Positions 1-6,362 of a stretch of DNA of 10,750 bases are shown piece by piece. A model generated the notes under the pieces. The model made no database searches and had not been told where the DNA came from. It saw nothing but the letters and a program-made list of their open reading frames with translations. The position numbers were made by a program, and so were the translations under genes. The stretch is from the NCBI GenBank assembly GCA_937891595.1, contig CALATF010000006.1:1-10750 (forward strand), given 5' to 3'. Numbering within the stretch: position 1 is the first letter of the stretch; each line of letters opens with the position of its first letter. The DNA is from an uncultured Clostridia bacterium. Its GTDB lineage: Bacteria > Bacillota > Clostridia > Christensenellales > UBA1242.

Positions 1-588
1 TGCATTATAATTTATTATTTTTTTATAATCATCCATTTCTAACATTTCTATTTTATTTATTTCATGACTTGTTCTAAATCCATCAAAGAAATGCATAAAA
101 GGAACACTGCTTTTAAGAGTTGCAATGTGTGAAGCTAATGCCATATCCATAGCTTCTTGAACTGTTGTTGAAGCAAGCATAGCAAAACCTGTGCTTCTGC
201 ATGCCATAACGTCAGCATGGTCACCAAAAATAGATAAAGCATGGGTAGATAAAGCTCTTGCTGAAACATGAAAAACGCATGGTAATAATTCACCAGCAAT
301 TTTATACATGTTTGGTATCATAAGTAATAAGCCTTGGCTGGCTGTAAAAGTGGTAGTTAAAGCACCTGCAGCTAAACTTCCATGAACTGCACCAGCAACA
401 CCAGCTTCTGATTGTAGTTGGGTAACTTTTACAGGATTTCCAAATAAATTCTTAACACCTTTTGCTTGCCATTCATCAGCGTTTTCAGCCATCGGGGTGG
501 ATGGTGTAATAGGATAAATAGATGCTATTTCTGAAAAAGCATAAGCAATTTGTGCGGCTGCGGTATTTCCATCAACTGTAATTTTCAT
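1..588 (-). CDS. nifJ: Pyruvate:ferredoxin (flavodoxin) oxidoreductase, N-terminal part (cut by window edge)
   Basis: This is the first 196 codons of an open frame that runs off the left edge. The enzyme oxidatively decarboxylates pyruvate with CoA to acetyl-CoA and CO2, passing electrons through Fe-S clusters to ferredoxin or flavodoxin in the cytoplasm of anaerobes. The N-terminus (MKITVDGNTAAAQIAYAFSE) is followed by YPITPST at residues 25-31, the pyruvate/TPP-domain signature. Further on are QSEAGVAGAVHG, a GDHADVMACR segment and FFDGFRTSHE, all typical of domain I of the roughly 1170-residue single-chain enzyme. The start ATG (586-588) has an AGGAG Shine-Dalgarno at 600-604. The gene is divergent from truA and has its own promoter. 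Family assignment is secure. Whether it is single-chain or split cannot be seen, but the start matches the fused NifJ type. Confidence 0.93.
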   Translation of the reverse strand, partial: MKITVDGNTAAAQIAYAFSEIASIYPITPSTPMAENADEWQAKGVKNLFGNPVKVTQLQSEAGVAGAVHGSLAAGALTTTFTASQGLLLMIPNMYKIAGELLPCVFHVSARALSTHALSIFGDHADVMACRSTGFAMLASTTVQEAMDMALASHIATLKSSVPFMHFFDGFRTSHEINKIEMLEMDDYKKIINYNA

Positions 589-632
589 ATTATAATTATC
601 TCCTATGTAGTTAATAAATATCAACGCTTTAA

Positions 633-661
633 ATTATACTAAAACGCTATAAAAAAATCAA
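633..661 (-). promoter_or_regulatory. Sigma-A type promoter of nifJ
   Basis: On the minus strand, TTGATT (656-661) and a perfect TATAAT (633-638) are separated by exactly 17 bp, placing the transcription start near 626 and leaving a leader of about 40 nt. The hexamer AGCGTT (minus strand) occurs twice, at 643-648 and 623-628, 20 bp apart and flanking the -10 box. It could be a regulator site, but no known operator was recognised. Confidence 0.7.
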
Positions 662-744
662 TGCTAATTAGATAAAAGTTTTATTAGATTTTAAAAAAAG
701 TTATTTAAGATTTAAAGAAAAAACTATTAAAAGTAAAGTTTTTG

Positions 745-753
745 TGATATAAT
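745..753 (+). promoter_or_regulatory. Extended -10 promoter of truA, probably giving a leaderless mRNA
   Basis: TG-A-TATAAT (TG at 745-746, TATAAT at 748-753) is an extended -10 element. No good -35 hexamer lies 17 bp upstream, which is usual for extended -10 promoters. The ATG of truA begins 7 nt after the -10 box, where transcription would start. No Shine-Dalgarno lies between 741 and 760. Confidence 0.6.
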
Positions 754-760
754 CTAAATC

Positions 761-1504
761 ATGAGAAATATTTGTTTAACTTTAGAATATCTTGGAACTA
801 ATTATTGTGGTTTTCAAAAGCAAAAAAATGGATTGTCTATTCAACAAGTGTTAGAGGATGTTATAAGTCAAAGCATAGGTGAACAATGCACAGTTTATCC
901 AAGTGGTAGAACAGATGCTGGCGTACATGCTTTAGGTCAAGTTGTAAACTTTTTTACAAATTGTAAAATACAAGCAGAAAAATTTCCTGTAATTTTAAAT
1001 TTAAAACTTCCAGAAGACATAAGAGTTATTGATAGTAGAGAAGTAGATTTAACCTTTCACAGCAGAAAAAGTGCAATTTCAAAAACATATATTTACAAAA
1101 TATATACTGGCAATATTTTAAGCGTTTTTGATGCTAAAAGATGCCTTTCATGTAAATATAATCTAGATCTTGACTTGATGAATAAAGGTGCAAAGCTAAT
1201 AGAAGGAACTCATGATTTTTCTTCTTTTGTTGCTAGCAACTCTACTGCAAAAACAACAACGAGAACAATTTATAAGGCGTTTTTTACAAAAGAAAATGAC
1301 TATATAACTTTTGAAATTAATGGTAATGGATTTTTATATAACATGGTTAGAATTATTGTTGGAACATTGTTAGATTTAGGTAGAGGAAAAATAACATTAG
1401 AACATTTGGTGCTTTTATTAAAAGGTGGAAATAATAGAACTAAGGCAGGAAAAACTGTTAAACCAGATGGGTTGTATTTAAAAGAAGTACAATATAATAA
1501 ATAA
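761..1504 (+). CDS. truA: tRNA pseudouridine(38-40) synthase TruA
   Basis: A cytoplasmic enzyme that isomerises uridines 38-40 in the anticodon stem-loop of many tRNAs, which supports reading-frame maintenance. It has 247 residues, the normal family length. The N-terminus (LTLEYLGTNYCGFQKQ) is the usual beta-strand opening. The catalytic motif GRTDAGVHA lies at residues 49-57, with the nucleophilic Asp at 52. The conserved C-terminal block NGFLYNMVRIIVGTLLDLG is also present. ATG 761 is the only start that keeps the conserved N-terminus, yet it has no ribosome-binding site and sits directly behind a -10 box. The gene precedes rplM-rpsI, a common Firmicute order, but a terminator and a separate promoter divide them here. 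Confidence 0.96.
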   Translation: MRNICLTLEYLGTNYCGFQKQKNGLSIQQVLEDVISQSIGEQCTVYPSGRTDAGVHALGQVVNFFTNCKIQAEKFPVILNLKLPEDIRVIDSREVDLTFHSRKSAISKTYIYKIYTGNILSVFDAKRCLSCKYNLDLDLMNKGAKLIEGTHDFSSFVASNSTAKTTTRTIYKAFFTKENDYITFEINGNGFLYNMVRIIVGTLLDLGRGKITLEHLVLLLKGGNNRTKAGKTVKPDGLYLKEVQYNK

Positions 1505-1510
1505 AAGTAC

Positions 1511-1540
1511 AAAAGAAGACACTCGATTGTCTTTTTTTAT
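1511..1540 (+). terminator. Rho-independent terminator of truA
   Basis: The stem AAAAGAAGACA (1511-1521) pairs with TGTCTTTTTTT (1528-1538) across the loop CTCGAT, with one G-U pair. The U-rich 3' arm doubles as the U-tract. It starts 6 nt after the truA stop codon. Confidence 0.75.
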
Positions 1541-1644
1541 TTTAAAGAAGATAAAATTTTTATATGTTTAATCATATACTTCTTAAAAGTATAATTTTGT
1601 GATAAATATAGGCTATTCTTAGCGAAATAAAAGCAAAAAAGTAC

Positions 1645-1673
1645 TTGACAAAACTATTAAAAAGAATTATTAT
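1645..1673 (+). promoter_or_regulatory. Strong sigma-A type promoter of rplM-rpsI
   Basis: A consensus TTGACA (1645-1650) and TATTAT (1668-1673) are separated by 17 bp. An overlapping TATACT (1671-1676) would have a 20 bp spacer and is less likely. The predicted start near 1680 leaves a long leader of about 124 nt before rplM. Confidence 0.75.
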
Positions 1674-1679
1674 ACTAAC

Positions 1680-1803
1680 TAGCAAAAATTTAAGTTTGTC
1701 GATTAGCCCCGATAAATTGTAAGATGATGCGTTCAACTTTTAAAGTTTTTAGATGGTTAAAAAAACTTATTTAGTTTTAAAAAAGAGTTTGAAGGAGAAA
1801 ATT
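1680..1803 (+). promoter_or_regulatory. Structured 5' leader of rplM, candidate ribosomal-protein (L13) autoregulatory leader
   Basis: The leader contains a clear hairpin: AGTTTGTCG (1693-1701) pairs with CGATAAATT (1710-1718), 9 bp with two G-U pairs, around the loop AUUAGCCC. A second weak inverted repeat, AACTTT/AAAGTT, lies at 1735-1747. Rfam-type L13 leaders are known upstream of rplM in low-GC Gram-positives, and the position and length fit. I cannot match the consensus from memory with certainty, so the regulatory role is inferred. The AAGGAG at 1792-1796 is the rplM ribosome-binding site. Confidence 0.45.
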
Positions 1804-2247
1804 ATGAAAACTTTTATGGCAAAACCTCAAACTGTGGAATCAAAATGGTACATTGTTGATGCTACAAATATGCCACTTGGAAGACTTGCAAGCCAAGTTG
1901 CTACAATTTTAAGAGGCAAAAACAAACCAGAATATACACCACACGTTGATACTGGGGACCATGTTATTGTTATTAATAGCGATAAACTTGTTTTAACAGG
2001 TAATAAATTAAGAGATAAAAAACACTATCATCATACAGGCTTTGTTGGTGGCTTAAAAACTGTTGGTTATGATGAACTTATGAGAACAAAATCTGATTTT
2101 GTTGTATCAGAAGCTGTTAAAGGTATGCTTCCAAAAAATTCACTTGGAAAGAAAATGATTAAAAAATTAAGAGTTTATAAAGACGCAAATCATAATCATG
2201 AAGCACAAAAACCAGAACTTATTACAATAAAAGGAGCTAGGGTATAA
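1804..2247 (+). CDS. rplM: 50S ribosomal protein L13
   Basis: An early-assembly protein of the large ribosomal subunit. From ATG 1804 it has 147 residues, the usual length. The family signature is plain: WYIVDATNMPLGRLAS near the N-terminus, then KGMLPKNSLGKK and LRVYKDANHNHEAQKPE in the C-terminal third. An in-frame ATG at 1753 would add 17 Lys-rich residues. I rejected it because the strong GAAGGAG Shine-Dalgarno (1791-1796) is placed for 1804 and the L13 core starts right after it. rpsI follows 2 nt after the stop codon, so the two are co-transcribed and probably translationally coupled, as in most bacteria. Confidence 0.98.
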   Translation: MKTFMAKPQTVESKWYIVDATNMPLGRLASQVATILRGKNKPEYTPHVDTGDHVIVINSDKLVLTGNKLRDKKHYHHTGFVGGLKTVGYDELMRTKSDFVVSEAVKGMLPKNSLGKKMIKKLRVYKDANHNHEAQKPELITIKGARV

Positions 2248-2249
2248 TT

Positions 2250-2783
2250 ATGGCTGAAGAAGTTAAAAATACAGAAGTTAAAGAAAAAGCTTCTAAAACT
2301 GTAAAAAAAGCACCTGCAAAAAAAGTTGAAAAAGAAGTTGCAGAAAAAGTTGCTCCTGTTAAAAGAGTAAGAACAGCAAAGAAAAAAGGTGCTGCAGGTC
2401 AATATATTGCTACAGGCAGAAGAAAAGATGCTGTTGCAAGAGTAAGACTTATTGCTAATGGTACAGGCAAAGTTACAATTAATAATCGTGATATTGACGA
2501 ATACTTAAAACTTGATACTTTAAAATTAGTTGTTCGTCAACCACTTGCTTTGACTGAAACTCAAGAAAAATATGATGTTATTGCTAACGTTTTTGGTGGC
2601 GGATATACAGGACAAACTGGTGCTATCAGACAAGCTATTGCAAAAGCTTTAGTTAAAGAAAATGAAAACTTTAAACCAGAACTTAAAAAAGCAGGTTTCT
2701 TATCAAGAGATTCAAGAATGAAAGAAAGAAAGAAATATGGCTTAAAGAAAGCAAGAAAAGCTCCACAATTCTCAAAGAGATAA
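2250..2783 (+). CDS. rpsI: 30S ribosomal protein S9 with Lys/Ala/Val-rich N-terminal extension
   Basis: A small-subunit head protein whose C-terminal tail reaches the P-site tRNA. The S9 domain starts near residue 50 (QYIATGRRKDAVARVRL) and carries the signature GGGYTGQTGAIRQAIAKAL. It ends in the conserved QFSKR tail (173-177), whose last Ser-Lys-Arg contacts tRNA. At 177 residues it is about 45 longer than the typical 130. The excess is a low-complexity extension made mainly of Lys, Ala, Val and Glu (residues 1-48). The start is well set: AGGAG at 2232-2236 lies inside the end of rplM, and no in-frame Met follows before the S9 core. It is co-transcribed with rplM and followed by a terminator. 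Confidence 0.97.
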   Translation: MAEEVKNTEVKEKASKTVKKAPAKKVEKEVAEKVAPVKRVRTAKKKGAAGQYIATGRRKDAVARVRLIANGTGKVTINNRDIDEYLKLDTLKLVVRQPLALTETQEKYDVIANVFGGGYTGQTGAIRQAIAKALVKENENFKPELKKAGFLSRDSRMKERKKYGLKKARKAPQFSKR

Positions 2784-2795
2784 TTTGTACTTTTC

Positions 2796-2831
2796 AAAAA
2801 GATGTATTGTTTATTCAGTACATCTTTTTTT
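2796..2831 (+). terminator. Rho-independent terminator of rplM-rpsI
   Basis: AAAAAGATGTA (2796-2806) pairs with TACATCTTTTT (2819-2829), and TTG/CAG can extend the stem inward. The T-run continues to 2831. It lies 12 nt after the rpsI stop. Confidence 0.85.
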
Positions 2832-2947
2832 ATTTCTAAAAGAGGTTGTGATTTAAATTAATATAATTTAAGTTTAATTTAAAAAATTTTTTTAAAAGTA
2901 TATATTACATAATTTTACTTAAATATAAGTAATTTTAGTTTTTTTAC

Positions 2948-2978
2948 TTGTCATTTTGCACAAAATAATTATTATAAT
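2948..2978 (+). promoter_or_regulatory. Probable promoter of trxB-ung
   Basis: TTGTCA (2948-2953) is followed by TATTAT (2970-2975, 16 bp spacer), overlapping a perfect TATAAT (2973-2978, 19 bp spacer). Which hexamer is used cannot be decided. The preceding stretch 2832-2940 is A/T-homopolymer-rich and shows nothing else. Confidence 0.45.
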
Positions 2979-3020
2979 AAGTGTAAATAAGTTATAATCG
3001 CGAATTTTAGGAGAATAGTT

Positions 3021-3953
3021 ATGGAAAAGATTTATGATCTTGCAATTTTAGGTGCTGGTCCGGGTGGAATGACAGCTGCAATTTATGCAAAACGTGCCGG
3101 ACTTGATGTTGTTATTATTGAAAAAGGTGCAGTGGGCGGGGCTGTTGCAACAACCTACGAAGTAGCAAATTACCCTGGAATAATTACAATCTCTGGTTCT
3201 GAGCTTGCTAATAAAATGTATGAACATACAAAAAGCTTGAATATTGAATATATTTGGGACGAAGTAAAAAAAGTTATTCCAGATAGCGAAGTTAAAACGG
3301 TAGAATGCTACAAGCAAACTATTAAATCAAAAGCACTAATTTTAGGTTTCGGTGCTAGCGTAAGAAAGTTAAATTTAGATAACGAAAGAAGTTTTGTTGG
3401 CAAGGGTATTAGTTATTGCGCTACTTGTGACGGCAAATTGTTTGAAGATAAAGTAGTTGCTATTGTTGGTGGTGGCAATACTGCTCTTGAAGATTGTTTT
3501 TATTTAAGTAATCTTGCTAAGAAAGTTTATTTAATTCATAGAAGAGACGAGTTTAGAGGGGATGAAATCTTATCTAAACAAGTTAAAGAAAAAGAAAATA
3601 TTGAACTTGTTTTAAATAGTAGCGTATCAAAGCTTATAGGTGATAATACTTTACAAAAAATTGAAGTTTTAAATAAAGTCACATCTCAAACAAAAGAAAT
3701 AGAATTAGATGGTTTATTTGTTTGTATCGGTCGTGGCCCAGATACAGAGATGATAGCAGGGGATATTAAATTAACTAATAATGGATATATTGTAACTGAT
3801 GAATTTATGCAAACAAATTTTGAAGGTGTTTATGCAATAGGCGATATTAGAAACACCCCGTTAAGACAAATTGTTACTGCTTGTGGTGACGGGGCTATTG
3901 CAGCAACTAAAGCTTTCGAATATATTAAAATTCATTTTCCAAAAGCAAAATAG
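3021..3953 (+). CDS. trxB: Thioredoxin reductase (NADPH), FAD-dependent
   Basis: A cytoplasmic flavoenzyme that moves electrons from NADPH through FAD and a CxxC disulfide to thioredoxin. It has 310 residues, typical of the low-Mr type. The FAD-binding loop GAGPGG is at residues 11-16. The redox-active pair CATC is at 133-136, inside SYCATCDGKLFEDK. The NAD(P)-binding loop GGGNTA is at 150-155. HRRDEFR at 173-179 has the HRR pattern linked to NADPH preference, and YAIGD at 271-275 is the second FAD contact. The start has a good TTAGGAG Shine-Dalgarno (3008-3013). It is followed 11 nt later by ung, with no terminator between them, so the two form an operon. No thioredoxin gene is in the window, and related flavodoxin-type reductases cannot be fully excluded. 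Confidence 0.93.
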   Translation: MEKIYDLAILGAGPGGMTAAIYAKRAGLDVVIIEKGAVGGAVATTYEVANYPGIITISGSELANKMYEHTKSLNIEYIWDEVKKVIPDSEVKTVECYKQTIKSKALILGFGASVRKLNLDNERSFVGKGISYCATCDGKLFEDKVVAIVGGGNTALEDCFYLSNLAKKVYLIHRRDEFRGDEILSKQVKEKENIELVLNSSVSKLIGDNTLQKIEVLNKVTSQTKEIELDGLFVCIGRGPDTEMIAGDIKLTNNGYIVTDEFMQTNFEGVYAIGDIRNTPLRQIVTACGDGAIAATKAFEYIKIHFPKAK

Positions 3954-3964
3954 GTAATAAATAA

Positions 3965-4636
3965 ATGTTTTACATAACAAAAAACTGGTACGAATTATTA
4001 AAAAGCGAATTTGATAAAGAATATTTTAAAAAACTCCAAGGTTTTTTAAAAAATGAATATGCAACAAAAACTATATATCCAGAAGATAAGAATGTTTTTA
4101 ATGCTTTAAATCAAACTAAATATGATAATGTTAAAGTTGTTATTATAGGACAAGACCCTTATATAAACGAAGGTCAAGCTCATGGATTATGTTTTTCAGT
4201 TGAAAAAGTTATTCCTCCTCCAAGTTTAGTTAATATTTTTAAAGAACTTAATTCAGAACTTGGTTGTTATATACCAAATAACGGAAATTTAACAAAGTGG
4301 GCAAAACAAGGTGTATTACTTTTAAACAGTGTTTTAACGGTTGAAAAAGGAAAGAGTTTTAGCCATAAAAATCAAGGGTGGGAAGTTTTTACTAGGGAAG
4401 TAATTAAAAAAATTGCACAAAAACAAACTCCTGTTGTATTTTTGCTTTGGGGAGCAGGGGCTAGGGGAATTGTAAAAGATATAGATTTATCAAATCATTA
4501 TGTTTTAACGTGTGCACACCCAAGTCCACTTTCAGCTTATAATGGGTTCTTTGGCTGTAATCATTTTAAAAAATGTAATGAATTTTTAATAAATAACAAT
4601 TTGCAACCTATAGACTGGCAAATAGAAAATATATAA
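3965..4636 (+). CDS. ung: Uracil-DNA glycosylase, family 1
   Basis: It removes uracil from DNA as the first step of base-excision repair. It has 223 residues, the normal length. Motif A is GQDPY at residues 62-66, with the catalytic Asp at 64, followed by INEGQAHGLCFSV. Most family members have His after GQDPY, but here it is Ile67. The loop VIPPPSLVNIFKEL and the segment GVLLLNSVLTVEKGK-SFSH (116-134) are typical. Motif B is HPSPLSAY (185-192), with the catalytic His at 185 and the Leu wedge at 189, followed by NGFFGCNHF. The start has only a weak ribosome-binding site (TAGGT at 3951-3955, overlapping the trxB stop), suggesting modest or coupled translation from the trxB transcript. Confidence 0.96.
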   Translation: MFYITKNWYELLKSEFDKEYFKKLQGFLKNEYATKTIYPEDKNVFNALNQTKYDNVKVVIIGQDPYINEGQAHGLCFSVEKVIPPPSLVNIFKELNSELGCYIPNNGNLTKWAKQGVLLLNSVLTVEKGKSFSHKNQGWEVFTREVIKKIAQKQTPVVFLLWGAGARGIVKDIDLSNHYVLTCAHPSPLSAYNGFFGCNHFKKCNEFLINNNLQPIDWQIENI

Positions 4637-4637
4637 T

Positions 4638-4667
4638 AAAACCACCTAATATTTTCGGTGGTTTTTT
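4638..4667 (+). terminator. Rho-independent terminator of trxB-ung
   Basis: AAAACCACC (4638-4646) pairs with GGTGGTTTT (4657-4665) over a 10-nt loop, followed by a T-run to 4667. It begins right after the ung stop codon. Confidence 0.88.
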
Positions 4668-4672
4668 AAATT

Positions 4673-4704
4673 AAAAAAGGGAACATAAGTTTGTTCCCTT
4701 TTTA
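4673..4704. terminator. Bidirectional terminator between convergent genes
   Basis: AAAAAAGGGAACA (4673-4685) pairs perfectly with TGTTCCCTTTTT (4692-4703), around a 6-nt loop. With an A-run on one side and a T-run on the other, it can stop the minus-strand gene ending at 4705 and act as a second stop for ung transcripts. Confidence 0.88.
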
Positions 4705-6258
4705 TTATAAACTGTTAAAATATTTTGGTAGTTCTATTTTTTCTTTAACAAATTTCTTTTGTCTTAAAGTAAATTCTTTTGCATTTATTTCAGCATTTAT
4801 TTTGCCTTTAACAAAATCAATTTCTATTTCGTCACCATCTTTTAGATATCTAATATTCCCGCTATCACTATCTGGTGTAACGCAACTTATAACTATTGCC
4901 TTTGTGTCATCAATAACAAAACCATCGGTAATAATTACATGATTGTTTGTTATTCCCATAGATTGTAGAGCAGTTACTGTTTGACTTATTGTACTACATT
5001 TTGTTTGGGTATTTTTACCGCACTCTTTAATAACTATTATGGCATTATCAGTTAATGCTTTATTAAGAACTGCGTTACATGCTTCTTGGTCACTTGTAAA
5101 AACTTGAGCATTTGCAATAACTTTTGTTTTATCTTCAGGTAAGTTAATTGTTTTTACAAGTGCATATCTGTCTGCAATGTTTCCATGTAATTGTATTAAA
5201 CTCTCTTTTTTAATTATATTAGTAAAGTTTTCGTAATCCTTTATTTTTTTAGTTTCTTCGGTTAAGGTGGTATCTGAAAAAGTTTTATAATTTCCGTCTA
5301 TAATTTTATTTTTTATCATAGCCTTAATTAAAGCCCAAGTACCGCCATTTGAAAGATAGGTATCAAAACTATTATTTGTATCAAATAATACTGGAATGTT
5401 TTTACTACTTGAATATGTTTTGTTTAAGTCTAAATCTACACCTGCTTCTTTGGATAAATAACAAATGGCATCAATAATAGCAGGACTACCGCCTAAGCAG
5501 AAATTTAACATTAATGCGTTGTTTACAGATTTTCTGTTAATCATTCTTTTTAAAGGTAAACGATTTTTTGTTAACTCTACTATTGTTTTAGCGATAGTTT
5601 TAGCTTGGCTTTCTTTTTCGTAAGATTGTGCAAAGGTAGTTGCACTATCTTTTAAACTAAGCTCCATAATTTCTAAAATAATATTAAAAATATTTTCTGT
5701 ATTAAAAGTACTTCCTGTGCCAGCAAATTCGTTAAACTTATTTTGACTTTCTTCTAAATCAAAAATGCTTTTTTCGTTATTTGCTATAAGTCCAGGGAAA
5801 GATAATAAATCTTGTAAAGAACTACCTTCGCTAGTTTTTGAAATGCCTTGTGGTAAAACTAAAGTAGGTAAGTTAAGCCTTATAGAACTTGTTAAACAAC
5901 CTAGAGTATTATTAAAGCCACTTGGAATAAAAACAACCCCGTCAAATGTTTTTTCAAACATTATAAGCTCTAAATAGTTCGAAATTTGGCTTCTATGAGC
6001 ATTTAATACATAATTGTTGTTTGAGTATACTCTAAACCTTTCATTAATAGAAGGCATAAAAACAACTTCAGCTTCTACACCTTGTTTTAAAATTTCTTTT
6101 TCAACAACCTTAGCTAGGTTATAAGAATAAGAGTTGTAATTAAAAACATCGGCAGAGCAAACAATACCTATTTTTAAATTCGATTGACTAATACCATTAA
6201 ATTTATCTTTAAGTTCCTGAGATAGATAATCTATATTTTTTACTTTTAATTTTGCCAT
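4705..6258 (-). CDS. IlvD/Edd-family protein lacking cluster and catalytic residues (probable pseudoenzyme)
   Basis: An intact 517-residue frame that aligns along its length with dihydroxy-acid dehydratase (IlvD) and 6-phosphogluconate dehydratase (Edd). Recognisable blocks are LGCLTSSIRLNLPTLVLPQG (119-138, the PGMLMA-RLNIP block), NALMLNFCLGGS (247-258), LIQLHGNIADRYALVK (354-369, the GNLAP block), ANAQVFTSDQEA (382-393) and ITDGFVIDDT with DGDEIEID later (443-481). The residues IlvD needs are absent. The Cys-Asp-Lys triplet is Gly-Phe-Asn (114-116), the Cys of GxCxGM-TAN is Gly182, and the catalytic Ser of TDGRFSGGT is Ile449. A [2Fe-2S] dehydratase activity is therefore unlikely, and any role is unknown. 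No stop or frameshift is visible. AAAGGAAC upstream of the ATG is a good ribosome-binding site. No other ilv gene is nearby. Confidence 0.85.
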   Translation of the reverse strand: MAKLKVKNIDYLSQELKDKFNGISQSNLKIGIVCSADVFNYNSYSYNLAKVVEKEILKQGVEAEVVFMPSINERFRVYSNNNYVLNAHRSQISNYLELIMFEKTFDGVVFIPSGFNNTLGCLTSSIRLNLPTLVLPQGISKTSEGSSLQDLLSFPGLIANNEKSIFDLEESQNKFNEFAGTGSTFNTENIFNIILEIMELSLKDSATTFAQSYEKESQAKTIAKTIVELTKNRLPLKRMINRKSVNNALMLNFCLGGSPAIIDAICYLSKEAGVDLDLNKTYSSSKNIPVLFDTNNSFDTYLSNGGTWALIKAMIKNKIIDGNYKTFSDTTLTEETKKIKDYENFTNIIKKESLIQLHGNIADRYALVKTINLPEDKTKVIANAQVFTSDQEACNAVLNKALTDNAIIVIKECGKNTQTKCSTISQTVTALQSMGITNNHVIITDGFVIDDTKAIVISCVTPDSDSGNIRYLKDGDEIEIDFVKGKINAEINAKEFTLRQKKFVKEKIELPKYFNSL

Positions 6259-6313
6259 TTTTTGTTCCTTTGTTTAATAAAATTTAATAACATAGTAAGA
6301 GGGAAGTTATATT

Positions 6314-6339
6314 AAAAAAATAATAGGCTTTTAAAGCCC
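6314..6339 (-). terminator. Probable terminator of the SRP RNA gene
   Basis: On the minus strand GGCTT-TAA-AAGCC (6326-6338) is followed by TATTATTTTTTT. The stem is short (5 bp, up to 6 with closing pairs), so read-through into the downstream IlvD-like gene is possible. It begins about 24 nt after the predicted RNA 3' end. Confidence 0.55.
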
Positions 6340-6362
6340 AAATATTTTTATTTCAAAATAAA

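Noticed and set aside
1753..1803. Upstream in-frame ATG giving a 164-residue L13.
   Set aside because: The strong GAAGGAG sits just before ATG 1804, the L13 core begins there, and the upstream segment overlaps the probable leader RNA.
2784..3020. Possible small gene or RNA in the gap between rpsI and trxB.
   Set aside because: Apart from the terminator and a probable promoter it is A/T-homopolymer sequence without a start codon plus ribosome-binding site or a stable hairpin.
4691..4942. Plus-strand frame of 83 residues, hydrophobic.
   Set aside because: It lies antisense to the C-terminal coding part of the IlvD-like gene and begins inside a terminator hairpin. It has no ribosome-binding site and is a shadow frame.
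4705..6258. Calling this gene ilvD (functional dihydroxy-acid dehydratase).
   Set aside because: The Cys, metal-binding and Ser positions of IlvD are all substituted, so only family membership is supported, not the activity.
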